A stretch of 15,123 nucleotides of DNA. Source: Willaertia magna (taxonomy: Eukaryota; Heterolobosea; Eutetramitea; Acrasida; Naegleriidae). The DNA lies in NCBI GenBank assembly GCA_902984215.1, contig CADWAF010000984.1:1-15123 (forward strand). The letters are read 5' to 3'. A model generated the notes under the pieces. The model did not search any database. It had not been told where the DNA came from and saw only the letters and a list, made by a program, of their open reading frames with translations. Every line of letters starts with the position of its first letter. Positions within the stretch are counted from its first letter, which is position 1. Shown here piece after piece: positions 1 through 9,866 of the stretch. The position numbers and the translations under genes are program-made.

Positions 1-1940
1 TTTTAATATAAATTATTCATTATCTACATAGCTTCTTTTATAAAATTAATATTTTTATTTCATTTATTATTAATTTTTAAATTTCATTTTATTTAAATTA
101 TAAAAAACTAATAAAATCTCATTTTATACTATCTAAAAAATGATGGTAAAATAGAAAAAAAAATTTTTACTAAAAATTTCAAAAAACAGTATAAATTTAT
201 ATTGTTTTTTGAATTAAAAAGTATAAATTTATACTTTTGTAAACTAAATTTATTTATTTTATAAAATTTTTTTATCTATCACAACAAATTTAAATCTACA
301 ATAATAAATTTAAGTTTATATGTATTTTTAAAAAATTTAAAAAACAATATAAATTTAAAAATAACAATAATAATTTTAAACAAAAAAAATTTAATTTAAA
401 AATATTAACATTTTTATATAATATTTTTAATATTTTTAAAACTTTTTATACTAAATATTATTTATAACTTAATAATCCTATAATTATACATATAAAAAAA
501 ACATTAATCCACACATAAAATACTAAAAATAAATAATTTTTAAATTTTTAATCTATTCTAAAAAGCTGTCTAAATTTATAGTAATTAATAATAAAATAAA
601 AAAATTATATTTTAAAACTTAAATAAATTAATTAATAAATAAATTAACAATAATTTATTTTTTAAATATAACTTTTATAATCATTTTATATCTTAAATTT
701 AAAAAATAATTATTATTATAATATTATAAACATATACTATTATTATTCTTTTTAAAAATAAAGATATGTTATAATAATATATATTTTTAAAAAAAATAAA
801 GAAAATCATTAATTATTAAAATAAAAAAGTAATTAATAATTTATGTAATAATTTTTTATATTTTTAAATATTTTTATTTTATTATTTTTAATTTAAGTTT
901 ATTTAAATTTAATATTATTGACTTAATATTATCTAATAATTATTTTTTTTTCTTTTTTTTTTATTAATTTAAAAAAAATTGATAATAACTAGTAGTTAAT
1001 AATTTTTTATTATTTTAAAATTTATTAATATCTATATTTTAGTTTTTACTATTAAAATTAAGTAATTATTATAAAAAAATTAATATTTATTAACTAAATT
1101 ACTAATAAACTAAAAGTTTATTAATATTTATTATATATCGTATTTTTTAAGTAATAAATTAGCAATTTAAATATTATGTTTAATTTATAATTTTATAATT
1201 ATAATTTTCTATGAATTTTATTTTTCTTTTTAATTTTTTTATTTAGTTTTAGTTGTTAAATGAATAAAAATTTATTTTTAAATGCTTTATTAATAATTTT
1301 TTATTTGTTTTCTTTTAATTTATTTTTAATTTCGTTCGTTATTTTTTTTAAAAAAAAATTTTTTAATATTTTTTATAATTAAATCTTTTTCTAAAACTAA
1401 TTAAAAATATTTCTACAAATTTAATTAAACACCCCAGCAACAATCTTACTATTTTTATTTATTATATTGTAATTAATAGATAATAATAATTAATAGCTAT
1501 TTAATATTAAATATAATTTAATTAACATTTATTAAATATACTTAATCTGTTACTCATTTCTAAAATAGTTAATAATTAAAAAACTTTTTTATTATTAACA
1601 AATAATTAAAATCTATAATTAACTATACATTTATTAATTTATCTATAAATATTTAATTTAACTATATAAAAATATTATATTAATTTGATTTTGTAATCTT
1701 TACGTATATTTTAATTGTTTATTTATATTATTAATTATAGAGTTTATTAACGTAGATATTATTATAAAATTAATTTGTTTATTTTTGTTAGTTAAATTAT
1801 TTAATATTTCTATAAAATTCTTTTATATATTAATTCTATTTTATTCCATAATACTGTTTAGTTTTTTTTATTTAGTTATTGATAAAAAAATCATTATTAC
1901 AGCTATTTTTTAAAATAAATTTTAATTATAATGAATACAC
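1..1940. other. Very AT-rich non-coding region
   Basis: I see no gene here. The stretch is almost only A and T, all frames are closed by frequent stops, and it lacks the codon texture of the genes to the right (AAT/GAA/TTA-rich runs without TAA). Two near-perfect palindromes lie at 181-238. A small less AT-biased patch at about 1430-1447 has no recognisable meaning. I found no tRNA or rRNA signature and no clear match to the inserted DNA at 8867-9866, although composition is similar. It may be ordinary intergenic DNA or decayed repeat. Confidence 0.7.
181..238. repeat. Pair of AT palindromes with shared core
   Basis: Positions 181-210 form a 30-bp inverted repeat with one mismatched pair, built on the core GTATAAATTTATAT. 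Positions 217-238 form a perfect 22-bp palindrome with nearly the same core. Half of the first palindrome recurs at about 340-357. AT-only palindromes arise by chance at this composition, so function is doubtful. They could be cruciform-forming or protein-binding sites, or remnants of a repeat family. Confidence 0.45.
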
Positions 1941-3014
1941 TTAAATAATTTTTTCTTTTTCAAGTTTTTTCTGTATCCTATTAAATTGATTTAATAAATT
2001 ATCTTCACTTAATTTTTGGGTTGAGGCAATAACCACAGTATTATCAAAATTATCTTCAGCTTGATCAAAACTTACTCCAAAATATAATCTATTTTCTTTA
2101 CAATTAATCACATCAATACCTTTCAAAATATAATTAAATTAATAAATCAACTTGTCATTCAAATAATATTTAATTACAATATTACCTTCCTTAATTCCCT
2201 TCACTTCAATTGAAATAACATTATTCTCTTCATTCCATCTTTCTTTAAATGCGCAAGCTTTTTGATCACTTTTTTCATAACTACTAATATATCCATTTGA
2301 GGCATACGAAGTGTTAAAAGAAAATAAATCTTCATCTTTTAAAACTATTTCACCTAAATATGTGTAATCTCCCTGTTTACCTACAATTGTATTACAAATC
2401 TGTTCATTCATTACTCCAAATAATAAGAAATTACCATCGTGATGTGTAATTTATTGTTTTAAATGTTTAATATAATAATGTAATGTTGTGTCTTTTAAAA
2501 TTGGATATTTACTTCTAATCTTTCTGTAATGTGAAGTGCATACTCTTTTTTTTGAAATTAATAAACACCCATTGTAAACACATTTTACAATAATATTTTC
2601 AAAAAAATTTTCTTTTAATTGTGTTAATGGTTGTTTATTTTCATTACTAGTACTTGTTAACAATTTTTTCTTTGGAAATAAAGTTGTTAATTTTTTGGAT
2701 AAAAATGTTACTTTTACTTGTTGTAATGTCTGTCTTGTTTATAAATATTCTGACCATGAAAAGAAAATAATTTCTAAAAACTGTTCTTTCCAATAATTAA
2801 TTATTGTTTCATTATTTTCTTCTTTTTTCACGAATATATCATGTTCTAATCTATCTTTGCAAAGTAATTGATAAAAAATAGAATTCTTTTCTTCAATTAT
2901 TTCATGACATTGTTTATTTATTAAAATTAAAGATGATAAATCTTCTTGAATATTTGGAATGAATCGAAGTATTTCAATAAATAATTCGGGACAGCCAACA
3001 TTGTTGTCAAACAT
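1941..3014 (-). pseudogene. F-box gene copy A, broken by three in-frame TAA codons
   Basis: From the ATG at 3014 one frame runs 357 codons to a TAA at 1941-1943. It is interrupted by TAA at 2739-2741, 2451-2453 and 2139-2141, with no frameshift. Copy B (8678-10717, + strand) has CAA, TCA and GAA at those places, so each stop is a small substitution. The N-terminus is F-box-like (CPELFIEILRF, then LILINKQCHEII). The C-terminal half, with the motifs YYLNDKLIY and RLYFGVSFDQ, weakly resembles a B30.2/SPRY domain; this is a guess. About 25 nt of leader before the ATG also match copy B. The intact ancestor was probably an SCF substrate receptor. It could still give a 91-aa F-box-only peptide. A pseudogene is most likely, because nonsense changes are spread along the gene. 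Confidence 0.85.
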
Positions 3015-3150
3015 TTTTTTTAAAACGAAATTCTTTACTTACAATGGGTTTACAACGTTAATTTTATAGGTATGCTTTCTTTCTTTATTATACCTTTGTA
3101 TACCCAAATGCTAACGACATCAACATTTCTCGTGTAAAATTCATAAAAAA

Positions 3151-5103
3151 ATGCTTTTAACAAAGATTCCACCCGAAATTGTTTTTGAAATTGTTAAATA
3201 TACATCAACAATTAAAGACATTTTTAATTGTTTGTCGCTTTCAAAGGAATTTTATGAATTAACGGAATATGATATTTTTTGGAAATATTTATTAAAATTT
3301 TATTTATTGAATGGAATTAAAAATTGTAAAGATTGGTTAAATGATTTAATTTTAAGTAAAGATTTACTACAACAATTTTTAGATATCAATTCAATTGAAA
3401 GTAAAAATACAAATAAAAAAAAGAAATTTAATTTAAATCAATTAAATCAATTTAAATTATTATCTGTTACAATAAATTGTAAATTATTACAAAATTTTAG
3501 TGATTTTTATAAACTTAATATTATTCAATTAAATTCAATAAATAGAAATTTTAAAGAAGAAAATGATAATATTGACAGTAATCAAAATTTATTATTCAGT
3601 AAAAAATTTAAACATTTATTACAACAATGCATAAAAAGTAAATGGTCTATTTTATTTAATAATATTTCACCTTTTATAAATGTTAATTTTTTACAATTAT
3701 TTTTAAAAATATTTTTTTTAAATAATAATAGTACAATTTGTTTAGAACAATATTTACAAAGTTTTAACACTGACAACAAAGAGTATGAAATACAAAGAAA
3801 TAATTTAAAATATATTTTACAATTATTTAATCAAATTAAAGAAAATATTTATTTGAAAAATTTATTTTTCTCAAATTTAACAATTTCATTAAATTCTTTT
3901 CATGAAATTTGTAAAAATAAATTGCACAAAGAATCTGAAGAATTTTCTAATTTTTGTTTACAACGTTTAGATTTTGATAATTTGTATAAAAATTATGATT
4001 ACTCTGAAGTGTCAAAAATTATTAATTATTTAATGGAAGATTATAATAATAATAATGATGAAGCATTTTGTAATAGACTAAATTATATATTAAATTTCTT
4101 TTTTACTAAAAATTGTGATAAACAGCGGTTAATGAATTATTTAAATGATTTTATTTTAAATAAATTAGATAAGTTGTTGATTAATAAGGAAGATAAAAGT
4201 AAAGAAATTTCTAATTTATTTAATAGTTTACAATTTATTAAATATGAATTAACTTTAGATATATATTTTTTTACTTTACAATATAATTTTAACAATTTTT
4301 TGTATTTAACAAAATTAAATATAATTTCTAAAAAAAGTTTACTAGAAATTTTTCACTATAATTTAATAAAAAATGGTTTTAATTTTTTAATTAATGAAAC
4401 AGTTGCCACAATTGATAGAAAATACATAATTGTGCAACTAAAGTTATATTTAAACTTTTTTATAAATGATTTACAATTTAATATTTATGAAAAAAGAGAT
4501 TCTTACAATAATATTATTGAAACATCTTTACAGTATACTAATTACAGTGTTATTATTAAAATAATTAAGGAATGTTGTAATTTACAACAAATAGATTATA
4601 ATAAACTTGATGCATTTAAATATAATTATTATTCAGATTATTGTATTACAAAACAATTAATTTACTATTTTACAGATAATATTTTATATGAGAAATATTT
4701 ATTAGAACAAATTAAATTAGAAACTATTAAAGAAATATTAACAATAAAAAATATAAGTCACATTCACTTATTTGAATTAGCTTATGGATTTCGTTCCACA
4801 GTTTTTTACAAAAAAGAAGAAAAATATATTTTTGAAGATTATACTTTATTGTCTTTAAAATATTTAATTTCAAATGTTAAGGTATTTAATACAGAGTTTA
4901 CTTTACAAGAATATGTTAATGAAATGTTGAAAAGAGAAGATGAATTGGTTTTAAATAATTTAATTATTAGTAAAAGAGAAGAAATTGTAAATGGGAATAG
5001 AAGAAGAATTGATGTCGTCAGTAGTGATTTATTTATTTATTTTATTTACAAAAATATTAAAAATGTAACAGAAGAATTGGAAAATAAAAAAGACAGCGGT
5101 TAA
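3151..5103 (+). CDS. F-box protein, 650 aa, intronless
   Basis: The protein opens with an F-box at residues 4-50: KIPPEIVFEIVKY, then FNCLSLSKEFYELTEYDIFWKYLL. The spacing of hydrophobic positions and the terminal W/YLL pattern are typical. F-boxes bind SKP1 and place the protein in SCF ubiquitin ligases (family knowledge). The remaining ~600 residues are rich in Leu, Asn, Lys and Phe and look helical, without a repeat or catalytic motif I can name. That part is the presumed substrate-binding region, target unknown. No signal peptide or membrane segment is evident. The ATG follows a run of A (AAAAAAATG), the context used by most genes here, and the frame is open over its whole length. It is divergent from copy A, with about 136 bp between the two starts. 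Intact and probably expressed; function beyond the F-box is inference. Confidence 0.85.
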   Translation: MLLTKIPPEIVFEIVKYTSTIKDIFNCLSLSKEFYELTEYDIFWKYLLKFYLLNGIKNCKDWLNDLILSKDLLQQFLDINSIESKNTNKKKKFNLNQLNQFKLLSVTINCKLLQNFSDFYKLNIIQLNSINRNFKEENDNIDSNQNLLFSKKFKHLLQQCIKSKWSILFNNISPFINVNFLQLFLKIFFLNNNSTICLEQYLQSFNTDNKEYEIQRNNLKYILQLFNQIKENIYLKNLFFSNLTISLNSFHEICKNKLHKESEEFSNFCLQRLDFDNLYKNYDYSEVSKIINYLMEDYNNNNDEAFCNRLNYILNFFFTKNCDKQRLMNYLNDFILNKLDKLLINKEDKSKEISNLFNSLQFIKYELTLDIYFFTLQYNFNNFLYLTKLNIISKKSLLEIFHYNLIKNGFNFLINETVATIDRKYIIVQLKLYLNFFINDLQFNIYEKRDSYNNIIETSLQYTNYSVIIKIIKECCNLQQIDYNKLDAFKYNYYSDYCITKQLIYYFTDNILYEKYLLEQIKLETIKEILTIKNISHIHLFELAYGFRSTVFYKKEEKYIFEDYTLLSLKYLISNVKVFNTEFTLQEYVNEMLKREDELVLNNLIISKREEIVNGNRRRIDVVSSDLFIYFIYKNIKNVTEELENKKDSG

Positions 5104-5146
5104 TGCTTTAAGAATGGACTATATCAACCTTCTAACAACTTTAAAG

Positions 5147-5374
5147 TCAGGTATATTTTATCTGTCCATAATAATTTCTAATAGAGCCATTATTTACAAT
5201 TTTCAATTGCTTTACATATTTTAAAATTGTTTGTCAAAACTGTTGTATTTTCTTTAATTAACAATTTTTATCAAACCCGTTTCCAAATACAACAAATTTT
5301 TTTATATTTATTTTTACAAAGGATATCGAAAAATCAATAAATTGGTCAACCAAAGGCGGATTTTCAACAATCAC
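5147..5374 (-). pseudogene. Possible decayed coding remnant
   Basis: Between two convergent genes, one minus-strand frame reads like protein for 38 codons (5374 down to 5261, including FVVFGNGFDKNC). After a TAA it continues as LKKIQQF, a TGA, then a 28-codon stretch ending at a TGA at 5147-5149. The composition is more coding-like than nearby intergenic DNA. The frame differs from that of the upstream GTPase gene, so it is not a simple readthrough extension. I recognise no family. Chance is a real alternative. Confidence 0.25.
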
Positions 5375-5384
5375 AAAACACTTT

Positions 5385-6386
5385 TTACATTACAATACAT
5401 TTCTTATTTGGGTTGACATCTTTTAATATATTTTCACCTTTCAACAATCTTTCAACCACACCAAACCAATTACCATTTTTATATTCAAATAACCTGACAA
5501 CATTACAAAAAACTGTATCAATATTAATATCAGTTTTAGCACTTGTTTCAAAATAAATTGGTTTTAAATTACTTTCTCTACAAACTCTTTCAAGTAATTC
5601 ATCAATCATTTCTTTTGTAATTTCTCTTTTTTTAATTTGATTTTCAATTAAATCTAATTTATTTCCAACAATTACAATTGGAACGTCATTAGTTTCTTTA
5701 ATTTTATAACAAAATTCAATACCATCTTCAACTTCTTGTAAAGTTTTTAAATTTGTTAAATCACAAACTGTTAAAATACAATCGGCGTAAATATAATATT
5801 GTTTTCTTTTAAAATTATTAGTTATTGTAAATATTTGTAAAAAAAATTTGGGTTACAAAAAAATTATAATAACTTACTTTAATTCAAAAAAGTCATGTTG
5901 TCCGTATGTATCAAAAACGTCAATCATATAACTCTTTCCATCAATCACAATTTGTTTTCTATAAGTTTCTTCTCTATACCCATAATTATCAATAAATGAG
6001 CCCAAAACAAATCTAACTTTAATACTTATTTTTCCAACACTATCTTTTCCGAATAATCCAATTTTCAATTCAGTAACTTTATTTAATTGTTTTAATTGTT
6101 GTAAATGGCGGTATTGGTTTAAATAGAAGTAAATTGTTTTGTAATCCTTCTTGTCAATCACTTTTTGTTTTAATTCGTTATTTATTCCTAAAAGATAAGT
6201 TGTAAATAATAATTCTTTGTAAAAAGTGGGATCAGCAATAATTTTGGCACATTTATTGAACTGTTTATTAATTAAATAAAAATTATTTACATTGTGAATT
6301 TCTGAATTTAGGCCTTTCGGAATTATAAAAATTAAAATTTGATAAATAATTTCATCTGGAAATAACAAAGTTCGATTTGCAGACAT
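5385..6386 (-). CDS. F-box/Ras-like small GTPase fusion with CAAX box (two exons)
   Basis: Exons 6386-5878 and 5805-5385 join in frame to give 309 aa. Residues 8-62 form an F-box (LLFPDEIIYQILIF, NNFYLINKQFNKCAKII, TFYKELL). A helical linker follows, then a Ras-type G domain from about 107 to 290: P-loop GKDSVGKI (113-120), switch I area FIDNYGYREETYRKQ, DTYGQ (159-163), NKLD (218-221) and ETSAK (256-260). The end NKKCIVM is a CAAX box with a small basic stretch; terminal Met favours farnesylation. Odd points: the Ser that follows the P-loop Lys in Ras is Ile120, and the switch I Thr is missing, so both side chains that bind Mg2+ in Ras are lost. DTAGQ is DTYGQ, but the catalytic Gln is kept. 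The ATG at 6386 is chosen over an in-frame GTG at 6398 because it follows an A run. It lies 83 nt downstream of the stop of the next minus-strand gene. Predicted role: a membrane-anchored SCF adaptor regulated by, or acting as, an atypical GTPase (inference). Confidence 0.88.
5806..5877 (-). other. Spliceosomal intron, 72 nt
   Basis: The donor is GTAAGT at 5877-5872 and the acceptor AG is at 5807-5806, after an AT-rich tract. AACTAAT, about 15 nt before the acceptor, is a good branch-point candidate. Removal joins ...FFELK to KQYYIYAD..., which restores the Ras-family order between the DTxGQ motif and the following strand. It splits codon 170 after its second base. Confidence 0.9.
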
Positions 6387-6469
6387 TTTTTTAGTCACTA
6401 AAAGATCTCAAAAATAATACAAAACGCCTATTTATTTATACCCTTTAATACCCATTTACAACAATAAAT

Positions 6470-8154
6470 TTAAAACCACTTTCTTAACTTCCAATATGCC
6501 CCGCTTACACCTAAAACAGAAAGTCTATCTGTTGTTCCACTGTTACTTGCATTATTGTCATCATTTTCAAATCCTTCCTTCTTATCAGAATAAAATACAC
6601 CATTATAATTTCCAGTTTCAATAAATTCACACCAACTTTGAAGTTTAACATTAAAGTCATTTCTTTGTTTATAATTTAATAACTTTTCATCAATTAATTC
6701 ACACATTTTTCTAACAGATTTTGTACCAGAACCTTTTGCTTTAAAATCCCAATCAATTGAATTAATTAAAACTGGATAAGAATGTATCCATTTAATTATC
6801 TTAATTGCAATAGTTTTCGTTTCAATATCAATTAATAAATGATCAAAAACGTCACGATTATTATCCTTCTTTCTCTTTTTACAACCAATCTCTACAATCG
6901 TCAAAACTTGTTCAATCACGTATTGCGCAATCGTTTGCGTTTGATCGTCAAAAATCGGTTCATTAATATCTAAAACTTCATTAACATAAAACGGTAAAAT
7001 AAAATCAACAGGATAACGTGAAAAGATCTCTCTGTCAACATGTTCTTTACATTCAAATAGTTTTAATAAATCTATCACTTCTTTAACTGGTTGAAAGATA
7101 TGTGTACTGTGTAAAAATAGAGGATGTGAAGGTGGCGGTAAATCTAAAGAAAAACTGTTTAAACTTTCTAAATCGTTTTGTATTTTAATTTTATGTATTA
7201 AAAATGTCTTTTCATTGTCGTTGATGTTTACAATATTTGTATAATAAACATTTCCAAATTTATCTTCTTTAAAATTATTTTCAAGTTCTTCTAAATTAAA
7301 TAGATTTGGATTATTTAAATAATAAATAAAATCTTTTTTTAAAAAACAACCATAATTAACTTTACAATTTTCATTTTCCAATCTAAAATCAACGTCAGAA
7401 TTAAATAAAATAATTTGTTTTAATCTTTCAAATTTTTTAAATTCATTCCTTTTTTGTAACATTTGATCTTTTGTATTTTCTAAATAATTTTTAAATAACT
7501 CTAAATTTTTCATTCCTCTTCTATTTTTAGCTTCTAAACCTGTCGTTAAAGAAAATCTTGCAGCTACTGGAGGATCTAAGCCACCGAATAATGAAATATT
7601 TTGTGTATTTTTTGTAATGGTTGAAAAACTTAATAAAATATATTTAGCGCAAATATTTTCATCTAAATAAGAAAATTTTGGGAAACAAAAAGCAAAAATA
7701 ATTGTTTCAACAGATGTTAATTCTAACGCTCTTAATACTTCATTACAAATACACATACTACATAACGTAATTTTTTTTACGTTTCTACAAGTTGACAAAA
7801 TTTTCATTAAATCATTAAATGTTACTTTTGACATGTCGACACTACCTAATTGTTACAATTTTTGTAAAATAATAAAATACAGATAAATAAAAAAAAAATT
7901 GTAAACAATTACGTACCAAAATGTAAATGTAAATTTGTCTTTTCATTATATTCTTCTAATAATAAAAGTAATAATTCTTGCCAACTTTTACAAACTCGTT
8001 GATATAAAAAAGCGTAAGGTAATAAATTTAAAAAGGAAAGAATTTCACCAACTATTTCTAATGGCAAACATGAAAATGGATCTAATTTTTCTTCATTTGT
8101 TTGTGTGGTGTCAATTAAATTAGACGAGGTGGATGTACTCGCGAAATGAGGCAT
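6470..8154 (-). CDS. F-box protein, 537 aa (two exons)
   Basis: Exons 8154-7917 and 7845-6470 join in frame (...LHLHFG|SVDMSK...) to give 537 aa. A Ser/Thr-rich leader precedes a classic F-box at residues 26-66 (DPFSCLPLEIVGEILSFL, then YQRVCKSWQELL), the best F-box match in the window. The segment just after it (NVKKITLCSMCICNEVLRAL, VETIIFAF) has the spacing of one or two degenerate leucine-rich repeats, which are common in F-box receptors. The rest is not recognised. The C-terminus is a polar Asp/Asn/Ser/Gly-rich tail ending AYWKLRKWF. The start ATG follows AAAAAAA. It lies upstream of the F-box-GTPase gene in the same direction. SCF substrate receptor is the likely role; the substrate is unknown. 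Confidence 0.85.
7846..7916 (-). other. Spliceosomal intron, 71 nt
   Basis: The donor is GTACGT at 7916-7911 and the acceptor ATTAG ends at 7846. Splicing links codon 80 across the junction (G|GT) and fuses the F-box exon to the long second exon with no stop. Size and AT content match the other intron, which supports both. Confidence 0.88.
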
Positions 8155-8197
8155 TTTTTTTTCTAAAAAATTTTTCTGGAATTTTCAGGAAAGAAGC

Positions 8198-8409
8198 ATG
8201 CTAGACAATCCTATTTATTTTATTAATTACGCTATTAAAATTTTAGAATATATATTACCAATTGTTAATTTATTAGATAGTTGTACAGATTTCAAACAAT
8301 TAAATGTTATACTTGACGCACTTAAATGTTTATTAAGTTCAAGAGATAGATTTGGTCCATTAATCCATATATAGAATGTATTGAATGTTGTGACATATTT
8401 GAAAAGGTT
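8198..8409 (+). pseudogene. Armadillo-repeat fragment resembling importin alpha C-terminus
   Basis: An ATG at 8198 opens 58 codons ending at TAG 8372-8374. The stretch ILPIVNLLDSCTDFKQ, then LNVILDALKCLLSS, has the layout of an armadillo repeat. Shifting frame at about 8365 gives PYIECIECCDIFEKV, which resembles the conserved importin alpha ending (NPY...IEECGGLDKIE). Together these look like the last repeat and tail of importin alpha (nuclear import adaptor), broken by a one-base frameshift and lacking the N-terminal importin-beta-binding region and most repeats. The fragment begins 44 bp upstream of the 537-aa F-box gene start, on the opposite strand. The armadillo call is firmer than the importin call. 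Confidence 0.45.
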
Positions 8410-8866
8410 AGATTAATAGTGTTTTATTTTAGTTATTTTAATGTTTAGTAATAAACTTTTTTTTCATAAATATTAAATTGTAAATCTTTTAAAATAAAGT
8501 TTAAATAAACCTTCAATTGTCCGATTATTTTTGTCAATTGCAATTTTTTATTTAAAAAATAAAAACCACCATTTTTATTTAATTTTATTTAATAAAAATA
8601 TAATCCTTTTTTTAAAAATTATGTCAAATCCAGAAAATTATTAAAATTAAATTGTAAAGAATTTCGTTTAAAAAAAAATGTTTGACAAGATTATTGGTTG
8701 TCCCGAATTATTTATTGAAATACTTCGATTCATTCCTGATATTCAAGAAGATTTATCATCTTTAATTTTAATAAATAAACAATGTCATAAAATAATTGAA
8801 GAAAAGAATTCTATTTTTTATCAATTACTTTGCAAAGATAGATTAGAATATGATATATTCGTGAAA

Positions 8867-9866
8867 GTAGATTAAGAGGATATTATAATTAATATTATAA
8901 ATGTTAATAATAAAGTATATATAAATAAAACAAATAATAAAATAAAAAATTATCATAGTATTATCAATAATAATAATAGTAATCAAAATTTAAAAATAAA
9001 TAATAATAACTAAATTACTCACAATCAAGTAATTAATAGTAATAATAATCTAAAATTAATTTTTAATATAATACTTAACAAGTTAACTAAATTTAATACT
9101 TAATTATATCATTATTTAAAATTTAATAATCAATATAAAAAATCTTTAAAAAAAATTAAAACTATAAATTTTATATAAAAATTGACATATTTAAATATAA
9201 ACATAAAAAAATTAAAAATAATATCAAAAAATTATTCAATGAAACACTTAAAGGTAATAATTTTTAATAAATAAAACTATAAATAAAAAAAATACTTAAA
9301 AAAATTGCAAAATACATTTTTTTTAATTCATTTAATATTAATATTAAATAAATTACTATATTTTAATATTTATCAAATAATAAATATTGTAATTCATTTA
9401 ATATTAATATTAAATTTTTATTTTGAATATTAATATTAAAAATTTAGATTCTTTAAGTAAATAAAAAAATGTATTTTTGTAATAGATTAATAAGTTTATT
9501 GTATTTAATGGTTGTAGTATATTTAAAAAATAGTTTGTTCTTGTATTAACTATTTATTTAAAATAAATTAAATTAAAAAACTACAAAATTATCTTTCATT
9601 CAGTTAATTAATTTATTTAATGTTATTGCTTTAGTTTATTAAGAAAGTATATTTAGTTTCGATAAAGTGAAAAAATATAAAATTTTTATCTTCATTATAT
9701 TATTCACTTTAATAATTTAAGATTTTTTTTGAAATTATTTATTTTATCTTAATATTCTAAAAAAATCACCAAAAACAATATTTACTTTATTTAAAAAGCA
9801 TAAAATAAATATTTTTTAAAATATTTGTTCAAATAAATTATAATTTGTGTTTTTTAATAATTTTAG
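8867..9866 (+). other. 1000-nt intron-like AT-rich insertion in copy B
   Basis: Compared with copy A (GTGAAA|AAAGAAGA), copy B has 8867-9866 inserted cleanly between the two AAA halves. There is no target-site duplication and no deletion. The insert starts GTAGAT and ends TTTTAG, so it has intron-type ends. It is about 14 times longer than the two proven introns here and is nearly pure A/T, with no coding frame. No terminal inverted repeats are visible. It holds a 26-bp repeated palindromic unit (9324-9415). It could be a long intron lost from copy A, an intron-generating element, or a non-autonomous insertion. Confidence 0.7.
9324..9415. repeat. Two 26-bp direct repeats with an 18-bp palindrome
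   Basis: Positions 9324-9349 and 9390-9415 are identical 26-mers, starting 66 bp apart. Each contains the perfect palindrome TTTAATATTAATATTAAA. A partial third copy of the palindrome (AATATTAATATTAAA) is at 9426-9440. They lie inside the 1000-nt insert. A 26-bp exact repeat including the TAATTCA flank is unlikely by chance even in AT-rich DNA, so local duplication is probable. Function is unknown. Confidence 0.65.

Noticed and set aside
3582..3779. Minus-strand open frame inside the 650-aa F-box gene
   Set aside because: It is a shadow of the coding strand: Leu/Phe/Asn codons read in reverse give Lys/Asn-rich and Cys-rich nonsense, with no motif.
6387..6398. GTG start adding four residues (MTKK) to the F-box-GTPase protein
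   Set aside because: A eukaryotic gene should use ATG; the ATG at 6386 has the A-run context seen at the other starts.
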